From positions 24,288 through 88,287 of the forward strand of contig CACYPS010000007.1 of the NCBI GenBank assembly GCA_902776305.1: a stretch of 64,000 nucleotides of DNA, written 5' to 3'. The notes under the pieces are model-generated. The model saw only the letters and a list, made by a program, of their open reading frames with translations. It ran no database searches and had not been told where the DNA came from. This document shows positions 8,004 to 17,097 of the stretch, piece by piece. Source of the DNA: an uncultured Lachnospiraceae bacterium. GTDB taxonomy: Bacteria; Bacillota; Clostridia; Lachnospirales; Lachnospiraceae. The position numbers and the translations under genes are program-made. Within the stretch, counting starts at the first letter, position 1, and the number at the start of each line of letters is the position of its first letter.

Positions 8004-10703
8004 TTGGAAAAACAAATTAGCGAAACAAAAAAGCAGACGGAGTTCGAGAAGATCAGCCCTGCTTTTCCGGGATGCGATCATTGCATCGTCTTCTGTGCGG
8101 ACGACGGGTACATGGATCTGACTTATGTGGCCATCAAGTCTATCATAAATCACGCAGATGCCTCGGAGTATTATGATATTCTCGTCTTTCACGGCGGAAT
8201 AGATTCTGCTCATGAGGACATTTACAGGGATGATTTCGGACATTATGATAATATCCGGGTGCGTCTTGCGGATGTCTCCCATATCTTTGACGGTCAGGAC
8301 CTATATACGGAGAACCGTGAAAGCTTCAGAAGGGAAGCCTATTTTCGTCTGGTCACGCCCTGGATCCTCACAGAGGATTATAAGACAGCCCTGTATCTGG
8401 ATGGCGACATGTTGATCAGAAAAGATATCACCCCGCTGTTCGAAACAGAGCTCGGCGATAATCTTCTGGGCGCTGTAAAGGATTACTGGGGTATCTGCAA
8501 CTGCTATATGCCGCACGATCCACGCAGGGCTTACCGAATCAGCATAGGTCTTGATGACATTGACACTTATGTAATCAGTGCCACACTTCTTTTCAACCTC
8601 TCGAAATGGCGCAAGCAGTTTTCTCTTGAAGAGGTCATTCGCGTATGCGCGTCAAAAAAATGGCAGCAGCATGATCAGGATGTCGTAAATATTCTCTGTC
8701 ATGGCAGTACAGTGTTTTTGTCTGCTACGTGGGGGATGATAGAAGATTACGGCAACAATCGTTTTCTGCCGGAATATATGTATAAAGAAGTGCAGGAGAA
8801 CGGTAACGATCCCGCTATCGCTCATTTTGGCGGTGAAAGAAAGCCATACCGCAAGAAACACGTGCGATACGATATGGAGTTCTGGAAATGTGCCATGGAT
8901 ACCCCTTATATGGGAAGTCTCTTCGGACGAATAAAATCCACGGAACACAGGTATTATCTTGCACATGTCCTTGACAGGGAGGGAATAGAACATGTTCCGT
9001 CTGAGGACGGAACAGACCTTTACTATAAGGGCGTTCTCCTCGGAAAAGAGAAGTACGGGTTCCAGAAATATAAGGTGATACAGATCCGTGACAATGTTCT
9101 GCATCTCGAATGCTCTGTCGGGTATTACGGCCTCAGCGACAGGAACGCGCTATCGTTGGAGATGATCGTGGACTGTACGCGATGCGCACCGGTCAAAACA
9201 CATCCGGAAACGGTATGGAACAGAACTGTGCGAAGCGTATATACCGGAATCGTCGCCGTTTTTGAACTGCCTCTGACAGATAGCGGAAAGATGCGAAGTA
9301 TAAGGATCGCTGCGAAAGTAGACGGCGAGGAGACGCCGCTTTCCCGCATTAAGTACCAGCGGTTTGCGGAACTGTCCGGCCGGTTCAAAAATGACTACTA
9401 TGCCCATAACGGGTGGATCGTTCAGCGCGAAAAGGGAGGTCAGAGCATCATCGTCCGGAAAATATTGCCGGGGGTTATCCTCGGCAAGGAGATCTGCCTG
9501 CTCTCGGAGGTCCGGAAGTCGAAGAAGGTATTGGGAGCGCAGAAGGCATTTGTCTTACGGCTTGCATCCGATGTAGTAAGGCCGTTCGTCCGGAAGCCGA
9601 TCTGGCTTATTTCTGACCGCTTGAATCACGCGGATGATAACGGAGAGGTATTCTACAGATATCTTAAGAAATACCACAAGAAGGATGTCCGCGCATTCTT
9701 CCTGCTGCTTCCGGATTCGCCGGATTATGAGCGTATGAAGGAACTGGGAGATGTCATAGCACCGTTCGGATGGAGGCACAAGGTGCTTTCCCTTCTGGCG
9801 GAATGGAGCGTATCCTCTCAGATTGATACTGTTTATCGCGATCCGTTCCGCGATTACGGACATCCGTACAGGGATATCCTGCGGAAAACGCGGTTCGTAT
9901 TTCTTCAGCACGGCGTGATATCTGCCGACATGAGCAGACTTCTGGATAAGGATCGGCAGGAACTGGACGGGTTCATCACATCGACCCCGAAGGAGTACGC
10001 TTCCATTGTGAACGGAGACTATCACTACACGGATGAGCAGGTCTGGCTGACCGGTCTTCCGCGCTTCGACAGGATAGAAGACCACAGGGAGAAGGTCGTC
10101 ACCGTTATGCCGACATGGAGATCTTACCTGTTCATCGGTCAGAACTCCGCTACGGGAGAATGGGATGTAAAAGGCGGGTTCGAGAACTCCAGATACGCGA
10201 GATTTTATCACGATCTGATGCATCACCCGAGACTCAGGGAAGCGGCCTCACGGCTTGGCTATCGTGTACAGTTCAAGTGCCATCCGACATGTGTCGGACA
10301 CGTGGATAAATTCGGATTTGATGAAAATGTCGCTCTGGTGCCGGAAGGAACGACTTATGCGGATATTTTCAGCAAATCGGCCCTGCTTGTGACAGACTAT
10401 TCGTCATCTATTTATGATTTCGTGTATCTGCGCAAGCCGGTCGTCTATACGCACTTCGATGAAGATGAATTCTTTTCCGGTGCGCATATGTATGACAAGG
10501 GATATTTTGATTACGAAAAGGACGGATTCGGTGAGGTGGCGTACACTCTCGAAGATACGGTGGAGGCGATCGTTCGTTACATGGAAACGGATTGCGCTTT
10601 GCGGGAGCCGTATAGAACAAGGATAGAGGAGACGTTCCCGGATCGGTCGGCAAATCATTGTGAGCAGATATACAGGAAGATAAAATCGAAAGGCAGATAT
10701 TGA
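8004..10703 (+). CDS. GT8 glycosyltransferase fused to CDP-glycerol glycerophosphotransferase (TagF-like) domain
   Basis: 899 residues, two catalytic modules. The N-terminal GT8 module starts near CIVFCADDGYMDLT and has the metal-binding DGD at residues 133-135 and HDQDVVN. A middle region of about 200 residues is unassigned. From about residue 531 (KPIWLISDR) a TagF-type domain follows with the two catalytic-type histidines H636 (LQHG) and H760 (CHP) and the TDYSSSIYDF nucleotide-binding motif. It probably adds a hexose and then a polyol-phosphate unit (glycerol-P or similar) to the growing polymer. The start is TTG, supported by GGGGAG 6 bases upstream; no in-frame ATG is near. It overlaps the next gene. 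Confidence 0.88.
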   Translation: MEKQISETKKQTEFEKISPAFPGCDHCIVFCADDGYMDLTYVAIKSIINHADASEYYDILVFHGGIDSAHEDIYRDDFGHYDNIRVRLADVSHIFDGQDLYTENRESFRREAYFRLVTPWILTEDYKTALYLDGDMLIRKDITPLFETELGDNLLGAVKDYWGICNCYMPHDPRRAYRISIGLDDIDTYVISATLLFNLSKWRKQFSLEEVIRVCASKKWQQHDQDVVNILCHGSTVFLSATWGMIEDYGNNRFLPEYMYKEVQENGNDPAIAHFGGERKPYRKKHVRYDMEFWKCAMDTPYMGSLFGRIKSTEHRYYLAHVLDREGIEHVPSEDGTDLYYKGVLLGKEKYGFQKYKVIQIRDNVLHLECSVGYYGLSDRNALSLEMIVDCTRCAPVKTHPETVWNRTVRSVYTGIVAVFELPLTDSGKMRSIRIAAKVDGEETPLSRIKYQRFAELSGRFKNDYYAHNGWIVQREKGGQSIIVRKILPGVILGKEICLLSEVRKSKKVLGAQKAFVLRLASDVVRPFVRKPIWLISDRLNHADDNGEVFYRYLKKYHKKDVRAFFLLLPDSPDYERMKELGDVIAPFGWRHKVLSLLAEWSVSSQIDTVYRDPFRDYGHPYRDILRKTRFVFLQHGVISADMSRLLDKDRQELDGFITSTPKEYASIVNGDYHYTDEQVWLTGLPRFDRIEDHREKVVTVMPTWRSYLFIGQNSATGEWDVKGGFENSRYARFYHDLMHHPRLREAASRLGYRVQFKCHPTCVGHVDKFGFDENVALVPEGTTYADIFSKSALLVTDYSSSIYDFVYLRKPVVYTHFDEDEFFSGAHMYDKGYFDYEKDGFGEVAYTLEDTVEAIVRYMETDCALREPYRTRIEETFPDRSANHCEQIYRKIKSKGRY

Positions 10704-13450
10704 GTATGAATTCGTATAAATATGATTTTTCTGTCGTCATGGCAATATATGACGTGGAAGAGTTTCTGGAAGAAGCGATGCAGAGTCTGCTGAAGCAGAC
10801 AATAGGCTTTCGGAATATACAGGTCATTATGGTAGATGACGGCTCTACAGACGGCAGCGGGGATATCTGCGACAGGTATCAAAAGAAATATCCCGATCAG
10901 GTCTTCGTGATCCACAAGGAGAACGGAGGACCGGCATCAGCCCGCAATGCCGGACTTGAAATGGCAGAGGGAAAGTATGTCAGTTTCCTGGATCCCGACG
11001 ATATGCTGAGTCATGACACGATGAAACATGTGAAGGCCTTTATGGACGGAGAAGGACAGTCGGCTGACATGTGCTGTATCCCCATGTTTTTATTCGGGCT
11101 CAGAGAGATGGATCATCCGCTGAATGTAAAATTTGAGGGTGGAACGAGGGTCGTCAATCTGCTGGATGAAGCAAATGTGAATATGGTGGTGCTCAGCGCT
11201 CCGTCGTCATTCTTCAGGCTGGAAGCCGCAAAAAAGATGGAGTTCGATACCGGGCTGTACGATGCGGAAGATGCCAAAGAGACCATGAAGGTCCTGATCA
11301 ACAATCCGAATCTCGGACTTGTCGCCGGACCGAAGTACCATTACAGGCGGCACGAGAGATCGATCCTTGCCACGGTCGGTCAGAACGGAGATTCGTATCT
11401 TGCCCATATCAGGAATTTTTCCCGGTGGATCCTGAAATATGCAGAGGACAGGTATGGATATGTCCCGGCATTTGTTCAGTACGCAGTTATGTACGATCTG
11501 CAGCCAAAACTGAGAAAGGGCTCGATCCGGTCGGAGATTCTGCCGGAAGAGCAATTTGCCGAATATAAAAATGAATTGTTCCGGACGGTCTTCATGCTCG
11601 ATGATGAGGTCATAATTGAGCAGACGAATATTCCGGATGAAACGAAGGTATTTCTGCTCGGCAGGAAGTATGACCGGCTACCCAAGCTCACTGCTTTGAG
11701 GAGCAGGAAGGAAAAGTTCCGAAAAGCCGGAGATGGCAGCGGCCGGAAATATGAAAAAGGCGATATTATGATGTCGTACAGCGGCATCAATGTCCTTGCG
11801 ATGTCGGCTATGCGGACCGTGTGGCTTTTCCTCGATATCGATGAAAAAAAGAGAGAATGCACACTGGAAGGATATCATTCCCTGTGCGACCTGGGTGAAC
11901 ATGATGCGAAAGCTGTTCTGATCGTTAACGGAGAAATTTACGACTGCGATACATATGTGAGAGACGAGTGGGTCTCACACTGCATGGGTGAAGATACTAC
12001 CTATTGTATAGGATTTAAGGGGACGATCCCGCTGACGGGATCCGACAGGATTTACGCCGCAATCATGGTGAAAGATCTTGTGATCGTACGTACCTCCGTA
12101 ACAAACGGACGTTTCTTCCCTGTTACGCGCGTATACAAGAAGGCGTTTGCGTTCCGGAAAGGTTACCGGATTACTGCGGAACAGGAGAATCTGAGGATCG
12201 TAACGAAGCCGGCCCCGATCATCAATTTCTTCCGCGAGCTACTGTTCATGATGGAAGTATGGCAGAGAAACCTGCTGGGCGGAAGAAAAGCTGTCGGAGG
12301 AAGAATTCTCTATCACATCATCCGGCCGCATCTTAAGAAAAAGATATGGATCGTGTCGGACAGGATCGAGAAGGCCGATGATAACGGCGAAGCGCTGTTC
12401 TGCTATCTCCAGGAACATACTCCCGAGGGAGTAGAGACGTATTTTGCCGTCAGCAAGAATACCGCCGACTTCGAGCGTATCAGCAAGATCGGAAAATGCG
12501 TGGATGCTATGTCGTTCAAGCACAAGATGCTGCATTTGCTCTGCGATGTCAATATATCGTCCGGCGCCAATCCGGTAACGATGAATCCGTTCGACGGCTA
12601 TTCCGATGCACTCCGTGATATTCTTCTGGAGAAGAAGTTCATCTTCCTGCAGCACGGACTTCTGGAGAAGGACGGATCGAGCTGGCTGAGCCGCTATAAA
12701 AAGGATGTCACCGGTTTCGTCACGACTGCCGGAAGGGAGAGGGACGCGATCGTTTACGGAAAGTATTACTATGATCCGTCGACCATCTGGCTGACAGGCC
12801 TGCCGCGCTATGACCGTCTCTACCATGCGGAGAGCAAAAAGATCACGATCATGCCTACGTGGCGCAGGCATCTTGTCGGGAACTATGACGCGAAAGCGGG
12901 CGGTTGGCAGCCAAAGGAAGGGTTTGAGGAATCTGCATACTTCAAGTTTTATGACGGCCTGCTGAATTCACCGAGACTGCTCGAGGCTTTGGATGAATAC
13001 GGCTATACTTTGCAGTTCTTCCCGCACCCGATCATCCGGGTATACCTTGATAAATTCCACCATGATAAGAGGGTTCATTTCCTTCCGACGGAGACACTGT
13101 ACAGGGAGGTATATGCTACAAGCGAGTTGCTCGCAACAGACTACTCATCCGCTGTATTTGATTTCTCTTATCTGCGGAAACCCATCATCTACTGCCAGTT
13201 TGACAGGGAAGATTTCTTTACCGGCGGTCATACGATGACAAAAGGATATTTTGACTATGAGGATGACGGATTCGGTGAGGTCGTTTTCGAGGTGGAGGAC
13301 GCGGTCGATACGATCATTGACTATGTGAAGAACGGATGTACACTGAAGGACAAGTATCGGGAGAGGATAGAGAAGTTCTACGCGTATCATGACAGTAATA
13401 ATTGTCAGAGAGTGGTGGAGAAAATTCTCGAGGCATGTGGCGAGTCATGA
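10700..13450 (+). CDS. GT2 glycosyltransferase fused to TagF-like domain
   Basis: 916 residues with the same plan as the previous gene but a GT2 module in front: FSVVMAIYDVEEFL, DDGSTDGSG, GGPASARNAG, FLDPDD. The C-terminal TagF-type domain starts near KKIWIVSDRIEKADDNGEA, with H652 (LQHG), H776 (FPHP) and TDYSSAVFDF. The TagF halves of the two genes are clearly paralogous. TTG at 10700 lies in the TTGA overlap with the upstream stop and sits 6 bases after AAAGG; ATG at 10706 is the alternative. Tight overlap suggests translational coupling, and the pair may alternate in building a glycosyl-polyol-phosphate repeat (inference). Confidence 0.87.
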   Translation: MSMNSYKYDFSVVMAIYDVEEFLEEAMQSLLKQTIGFRNIQVIMVDDGSTDGSGDICDRYQKKYPDQVFVIHKENGGPASARNAGLEMAEGKYVSFLDPDDMLSHDTMKHVKAFMDGEGQSADMCCIPMFLFGLREMDHPLNVKFEGGTRVVNLLDEANVNMVVLSAPSSFFRLEAAKKMEFDTGLYDAEDAKETMKVLINNPNLGLVAGPKYHYRRHERSILATVGQNGDSYLAHIRNFSRWILKYAEDRYGYVPAFVQYAVMYDLQPKLRKGSIRSEILPEEQFAEYKNELFRTVFMLDDEVIIEQTNIPDETKVFLLGRKYDRLPKLTALRSRKEKFRKAGDGSGRKYEKGDIMMSYSGINVLAMSAMRTVWLFLDIDEKKRECTLEGYHSLCDLGEHDAKAVLIVNGEIYDCDTYVRDEWVSHCMGEDTTYCIGFKGTIPLTGSDRIYAAIMVKDLVIVRTSVTNGRFFPVTRVYKKAFAFRKGYRITAEQENLRIVTKPAPIINFFRELLFMMEVWQRNLLGGRKAVGGRILYHIIRPHLKKKIWIVSDRIEKADDNGEALFCYLQEHTPEGVETYFAVSKNTADFERISKIGKCVDAMSFKHKMLHLLCDVNISSGANPVTMNPFDGYSDALRDILLEKKFIFLQHGLLEKDGSSWLSRYKKDVTGFVTTAGRERDAIVYGKYYYDPSTIWLTGLPRYDRLYHAESKKITIMPTWRRHLVGNYDAKAGGWQPKEGFEESAYFKFYDGLLNSPRLLEALDEYGYTLQFFPHPIIRVYLDKFHHDKRVHFLPTETLYREVYATSELLATDYSSAVFDFSYLRKPIIYCQFDREDFFTGGHTMTKGYFDYEDDGFGEVVFEVEDAVDTIIDYVKNGCTLKDKYRERIEKFYAYHDSNNCQRVVEKILEACGES

Positions 13451-13588
13451 ATGTCAATCGAAAGTGCCCGCAGTGTGAAAATCGGATAATGTAAACTCTA
13501 CCTTTTCAAAGGTGATAATTCCGACGGTGCTTTTGCTTGCTCCGTGGGAAAAAAGAGTACATAAGTGAGATTATGAGGACTCGAAAAA

Positions 13589-14386
13589 ATGAACATTAAG
13601 GAATCTTATGTAACAAGAGTAATACGAACTTTGAGAGAGCATCAGTTCATGTTCGAGGAACTGGTAAAGCGTGATTTTAAGCAGAAGTATAAGCGGACCG
13701 TTCTCGGAATGGCGTGGAGCGTACTCAGCCCGCTTCTTACCTTGCTTGTCATGCGCGTTGTATTTACACGGTTCTTCGGACGCGATACACCGCACTACAC
13801 CACGTACCTGTTCGCCGGGAACCTGATGTTCTCGTATTTCCGTGAGTCGACGAACGGCGGCATGCAGTCTCTGATGTCCAACGCGAGTATATTTACGAAA
13901 ATTAATGTGCCGAAATATATGTTCTTGCTGAGTAAAAATGTCTCGGCTGTCATAAACTTCGGTCTCACGTTAATCGTGTTCTTTGTATTTGTAGCCATAG
14001 ACAGAGTTTCGTTCAAACCTACTATGTTTGCTATTATTTTCCCGATCATAACAATGAGTATCTTCAATATCGGGGTGGGAATGATATTGTCGGCGCTGTT
14101 CGTATTCTTCCGTGATACGCAGTATCTTTATGATGTCTTTTTAACTCTGCTGACGTATCTGTCCGCAATCTTCTATACGATAGACAGATTCCCGGCAAAG
14201 ATACAGAGGGTGTTCCTTCTGAACCCCGTATTCTGCAACATAAAGTATATAAGAGTCATTGTTATCGACGGGAATCTTCCTTCGCCTATGTTCCACTTAC
14301 TGCTGCTGGCTTATGCACTGACAGCTCTTACCATAGGTGGACTTATTTATAAGAAGTTTAATACGCAGTTTCTGTACTATGTGTAA
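13589..14386 (+). CDS. Polysaccharide/teichoic acid ABC exporter, permease
   Basis: 265 residues with six predicted membrane segments and the ABC-2 family pattern (FEELVKRDFKQKYKRTVLGMAWSVLSPLL at the N-terminus), as in TagG, Wzm and RfbA. It should form the membrane channel that moves the finished lipid-linked polymer outward, together with the ATPase encoded next. It follows a 138-base gap that may carry a secondary promoter, with AGGA about 10 bases before ATG. An ABC exporter instead of a Wzx/Wzy pair means the polymer is probably completed in the cytoplasm. Confidence 0.9.
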   Translation: MNIKESYVTRVIRTLREHQFMFEELVKRDFKQKYKRTVLGMAWSVLSPLLTLLVMRVVFTRFFGRDTPHYTTYLFAGNLMFSYFRESTNGGMQSLMSNASIFTKINVPKYMFLLSKNVSAVINFGLTLIVFFVFVAIDRVSFKPTMFAIIFPIITMSIFNIGVGMILSALFVFFRDTQYLYDVFLTLLTYLSAIFYTIDRFPAKIQRVFLLNPVFCNIKYIRVIVIDGNLPSPMFHLLLLAYALTALTIGGLIYKKFNTQFLYYV

Positions 14387-14529
14387 GGAATGTCTGCGTA
14401 AACGGCTTTTGGTCCGGAAGTGCGGTTGAACAGAAATATAGAACAGGGTTGTGGGAGTGCGCAAGCACGTGACAATCCGAATTAACTTTTGCGTCTTAAT
14501 CAGAAGATGAAACGAGGGTATAGTTCATA

Positions 14530-15480
14530 ATGACATATGCAATCAAGGCGGAGAATGTATCCATCCGCTACATGACTGGAGACTTTAAGGATATCGGTTT
14601 AAAGGAATATGTTTTGCGCCGCCTCACGCACAATTATAATGTCCACGAATTCTGGGCAGACAAGGGCGTGTCGTTCGAGCTGAAACCGGGTGATATGCTC
14701 GGCATCATCGGCGCGAACGGGGCAGGTAAGTCGACATTGCTGAAGGCTGTGTCCGGCATTATGATCCCTACTGAGGGGTGGGTCGATGTCAAGGGCAGAA
14801 TAGCAGCCCTGCTCGAACTTGCATCAGGTTTTGACAATGATCTTACGGTCCGGGAAAATGCGTATCTGCGCGGAGCGCTCCTCGGGTACACCCGCGAGTT
14901 CATGAACGAGAAATATGATGATATCATAGAGTTCGCGGAGCTTCAGGATTTCCAGGAACGAAGGTTCAAGCAGCTGTCCAGCGGTATGAAGAGTCGTCTG
15001 GCATTTTCCATAGCCTGCCTTGTTGAGCCGGATATACTGATTCTGGACGAGGTACTCAGCGTCGGAGACGGTGCATTTCGCAAGAAGAGCGAGGATAAGA
15101 TGCGCAGTATCCTCGAAAGCGGTGTCACTGCGATTCTGGTGTCACATACTATCGGACAGGTCAGGGATATGAGCAATAAAGTTCTCTGGCTCGACAAAGG
15201 AAAACAGATCTGCTTCTCCGATGAGGTGGAGCTGGTCTGTGATGCTTACGAGGAATTCCTTGCAACGAAAAAGGTCCCGCATTCCTGGGAGGACATAGAG
15301 AGTCTTGCGGAAGACTTCACGGTACGTCAGGAAAAGAAGAGGGCGGAGAAAGCGAAAACGGAGCAGCAGAAGCTGGTAGAAAAGCTCAGAAAGACCGATA
15401 CGAATGTTGCGAAGGCGGCAATCGAGGCGTATCTGAAGGAAGTAGAAGAAGAAGCAGCAGAAGAAGAAAAAACAGAATAA
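14530..15480 (+). CDS. Polysaccharide/teichoic acid ABC exporter, ATPase
   Basis: 316 residues. Walker A is GANGAGKST, the signature is LSSGMKSRL, Walker B is ILILDEVLSVGD, and the switch histidine lies in LVSHT. The opening IRYMTGDFKDIGLKEYVLRRL matches TagH/Wzt/RfbB-type proteins. The last 60 residues are highly charged (alternating E, K, A) and probably a coiled coil; it lacks the folded polymer-recognition domain of long Wzt proteins. It powers export with the permease upstream. The ribosome binding site is poor. Confidence 0.92.
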   Translation: MTYAIKAENVSIRYMTGDFKDIGLKEYVLRRLTHNYNVHEFWADKGVSFELKPGDMLGIIGANGAGKSTLLKAVSGIMIPTEGWVDVKGRIAALLELASGFDNDLTVRENAYLRGALLGYTREFMNEKYDDIIEFAELQDFQERRFKQLSSGMKSRLAFSIACLVEPDILILDEVLSVGDGAFRKKSEDKMRSILESGVTAILVSHTIGQVRDMSNKVLWLDKGKQICFSDEVELVCDAYEEFLATKKVPHSWEDIESLAEDFTVRQEKKRAEKAKTEQQKLVEKLRKTDTNVAKAAIEAYLKEVEEEAAEEEKTE

Positions 15481-15490
15481 AAAGAAAGCA

Positions 15491-15525
15491 ACGGGGCTGT
15501 CGCGTTAAGGCGAAGCCCCGTTTTA
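15491..15525. terminator. Terminator between the exporter and the convergent acyltransferase
   Basis: Arms ACGGGGCT and AGCCCCGT are followed by TTT on the plus strand; on the minus strand the hairpin lies just past the end of the acyltransferase gene, so it may serve both. Confidence 0.8.
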
Positions 15526-15535
15526 CATTGATGGC

Positions 15536-16627
15536 TCAGTCGCACAGGCTCGTAAGCTTTCCGATCAGCTTGTTATAGCGGAGCAGAGATTTTACAGCCT
15601 CGATGACTATGGAAATAGCGGTGCAGGCAATCAGCAGCACCAGACATATGAGTGCAAAATGTTTCCACGAATACGTGAAATCAGGAAGATAGTATGCCCG
15701 GATGAAAGTATGAGTAAGGAACACATTCATGGAGTGCTTCCCGAAAAATCCGAGCACTTTCCTGATGGGAGTCAGCGGCAGAACGAATTCTACTACGAAG
15801 AGTATGAAGGCGATCGGATACAGTCCTGTGTGGTATTCGCGGAATACTGACAGCGGAATGAACCGATACATCTTGTACAGCATGAACAGGATAGGCAGTT
15901 CAACGGCGAACTTTATTATCTTGATCCAAATTTTTCCGCTTCCGAAAGCACACCATTTTTCGAGATATCCGTAATTGGCAAAAATAGCGCCGAGTGTAAG
16001 CGGTATCAGGAAAGCATAGGTCGATTGGCTATCGATGATGATCGCACTGAAGTCTGTGTGAATGATACGAATGAATGCGATTTCCAGAAATAAGAACGGC
16101 CACAGATAATCTTTGAACTTATACAGAACAGGAATCATCAGTATGAAGACCGCAGCGGCGCTCATATACCACCATGTTCCGTTGAGAGTCGGCGTGTGGA
16201 ATAATTTGGCCAGACCCAGAAAATCTGTAATGATGTACATGATACTTTTATAGATATCTTCTTTGCACAATATCTTGATCAGCCTTCCGTCAACAAGCTG
16301 CGTTATAATTGCGCTTGCAACCCAGACGAACCAGAAGCCTGAAAATGTGAGGATATATCTCTTTGCGAACCACTTCGATGGATTCGTATTTGACCTCCGG
16401 CAGCTGAGGAACAGACCGTATCCGGATATGAATGCAAAGAGCGATACGCATATTTTACAGGAAGTCGCCAGATTCACGACCTGCTGCTCGTTAAAAGGGT
16501 AGAAGGATATAGTGTATTTGTCAAAAAGTGAATGAGCTCTGAAGTTATGATGAAGCATCATCATCATGATCGCGATTCCCTTCAGGGCGAGAGACGCTTC
16601 TTTGTCGAAAAATGATTTCTTTGGCAT
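15536..16627 (-). CDS. Membrane acyltransferase (acyltransferase family 3)
   Basis: About 363 residues with roughly ten hydrophobic segments. The N-terminal segment LALKGIAIMMMMLHHNF carries the family histidine pair region typical of OafA/NodX-like acyltransferase 3 proteins, which O-acetylate or otherwise acylate surface glycans at the membrane. Beside a polymer cluster it is a good candidate to decorate that polymer. ATG at 16627 is preferred (CGGAG 8 bases upstream); an in-frame ATG at 16660 has its GGGGAG only 3 bases away. It is convergent to the cluster and has its own promoter. Confidence 0.85.
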   Translation of the reverse strand: MPKKSFFDKEASLALKGIAIMMMMLHHNFRAHSLFDKYTISFYPFNEQQVVNLATSCKICVSLFAFISGYGLFLSCRRSNTNPSKWFAKRYILTFSGFWFVWVASAIITQLVDGRLIKILCKEDIYKSIMYIITDFLGLAKLFHTPTLNGTWWYMSAAAVFILMIPVLYKFKDYLWPFLFLEIAFIRIIHTDFSAIIIDSQSTYAFLIPLTLGAIFANYGYLEKWCAFGSGKIWIKIIKFAVELPILFMLYKMYRFIPLSVFREYHTGLYPIAFILFVVEFVLPLTPIRKVLGFFGKHSMNVFLTHTFIRAYYLPDFTYSWKHFALICLVLLIACTAISIVIEAVKSLLRYNKLIGKLTSLCD

Positions 16628-16750
16628 GAATATGGCTCCGATATGATCAATGAAGGACATATACTCCCCGCATAGTGCTGACGATTTCGACAGAGGTGCG
16701 TTCTGAAGCGGGAGAGATGTGTAAGAATAAAAGTAAGCAACTATAGAATT

Positions 16751-16779
16751 ATTATAATCGGAGTTTCATAGTATAACAA
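16751..16779 (-). promoter_or_regulatory. Promoter of the acyltransferase gene
   Basis: On the minus strand TTGTTA (16774-16779) and TATAAT (16751-16756) are 17 bases apart, giving a leader of roughly 115 bases before ATG 16627. Confidence 0.6.
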
Positions 16780-17097
16780 GTTAAAGCTGCCATGCAGCGG
16801 TTTTCAGAGAGATTGACACGACATGCCTGTTGACGTAAAATAAAGCTACCATGGCATATTCTTCGCACTTTCGCCCCGGCGGACCACATACTGCTTCCGC
16901 GGCACAAGCCGCATAACAGCATGTCTCCACAGGAGAAAGCAGTAGAGGATTATTGGGAACTCGTATTTATATTTCCCACTTGAAATATATGAGCAGTCTT
17001 ATCATAAAAAACTGCATCAGGTATGGAGTGAGAAGTATTTGAACTCGTATTAGTGCACAGAAAGTACAAACCGCATGTCCATGGTGAGGAGGATATT
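16780..17097. other. Intergenic stretch without a recognised gene
   Basis: About 320 bases between divergent genes. It holds a direct repeat of GAACTCGTATT at about 16959 and 17041 and a short CGATTTCGACAG motif nearby at 16682-16693 that recurs at 18403 and, with one change, at 18619. No convincing ORF, RNA gene or terminator is seen. Confidence 0.5.
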
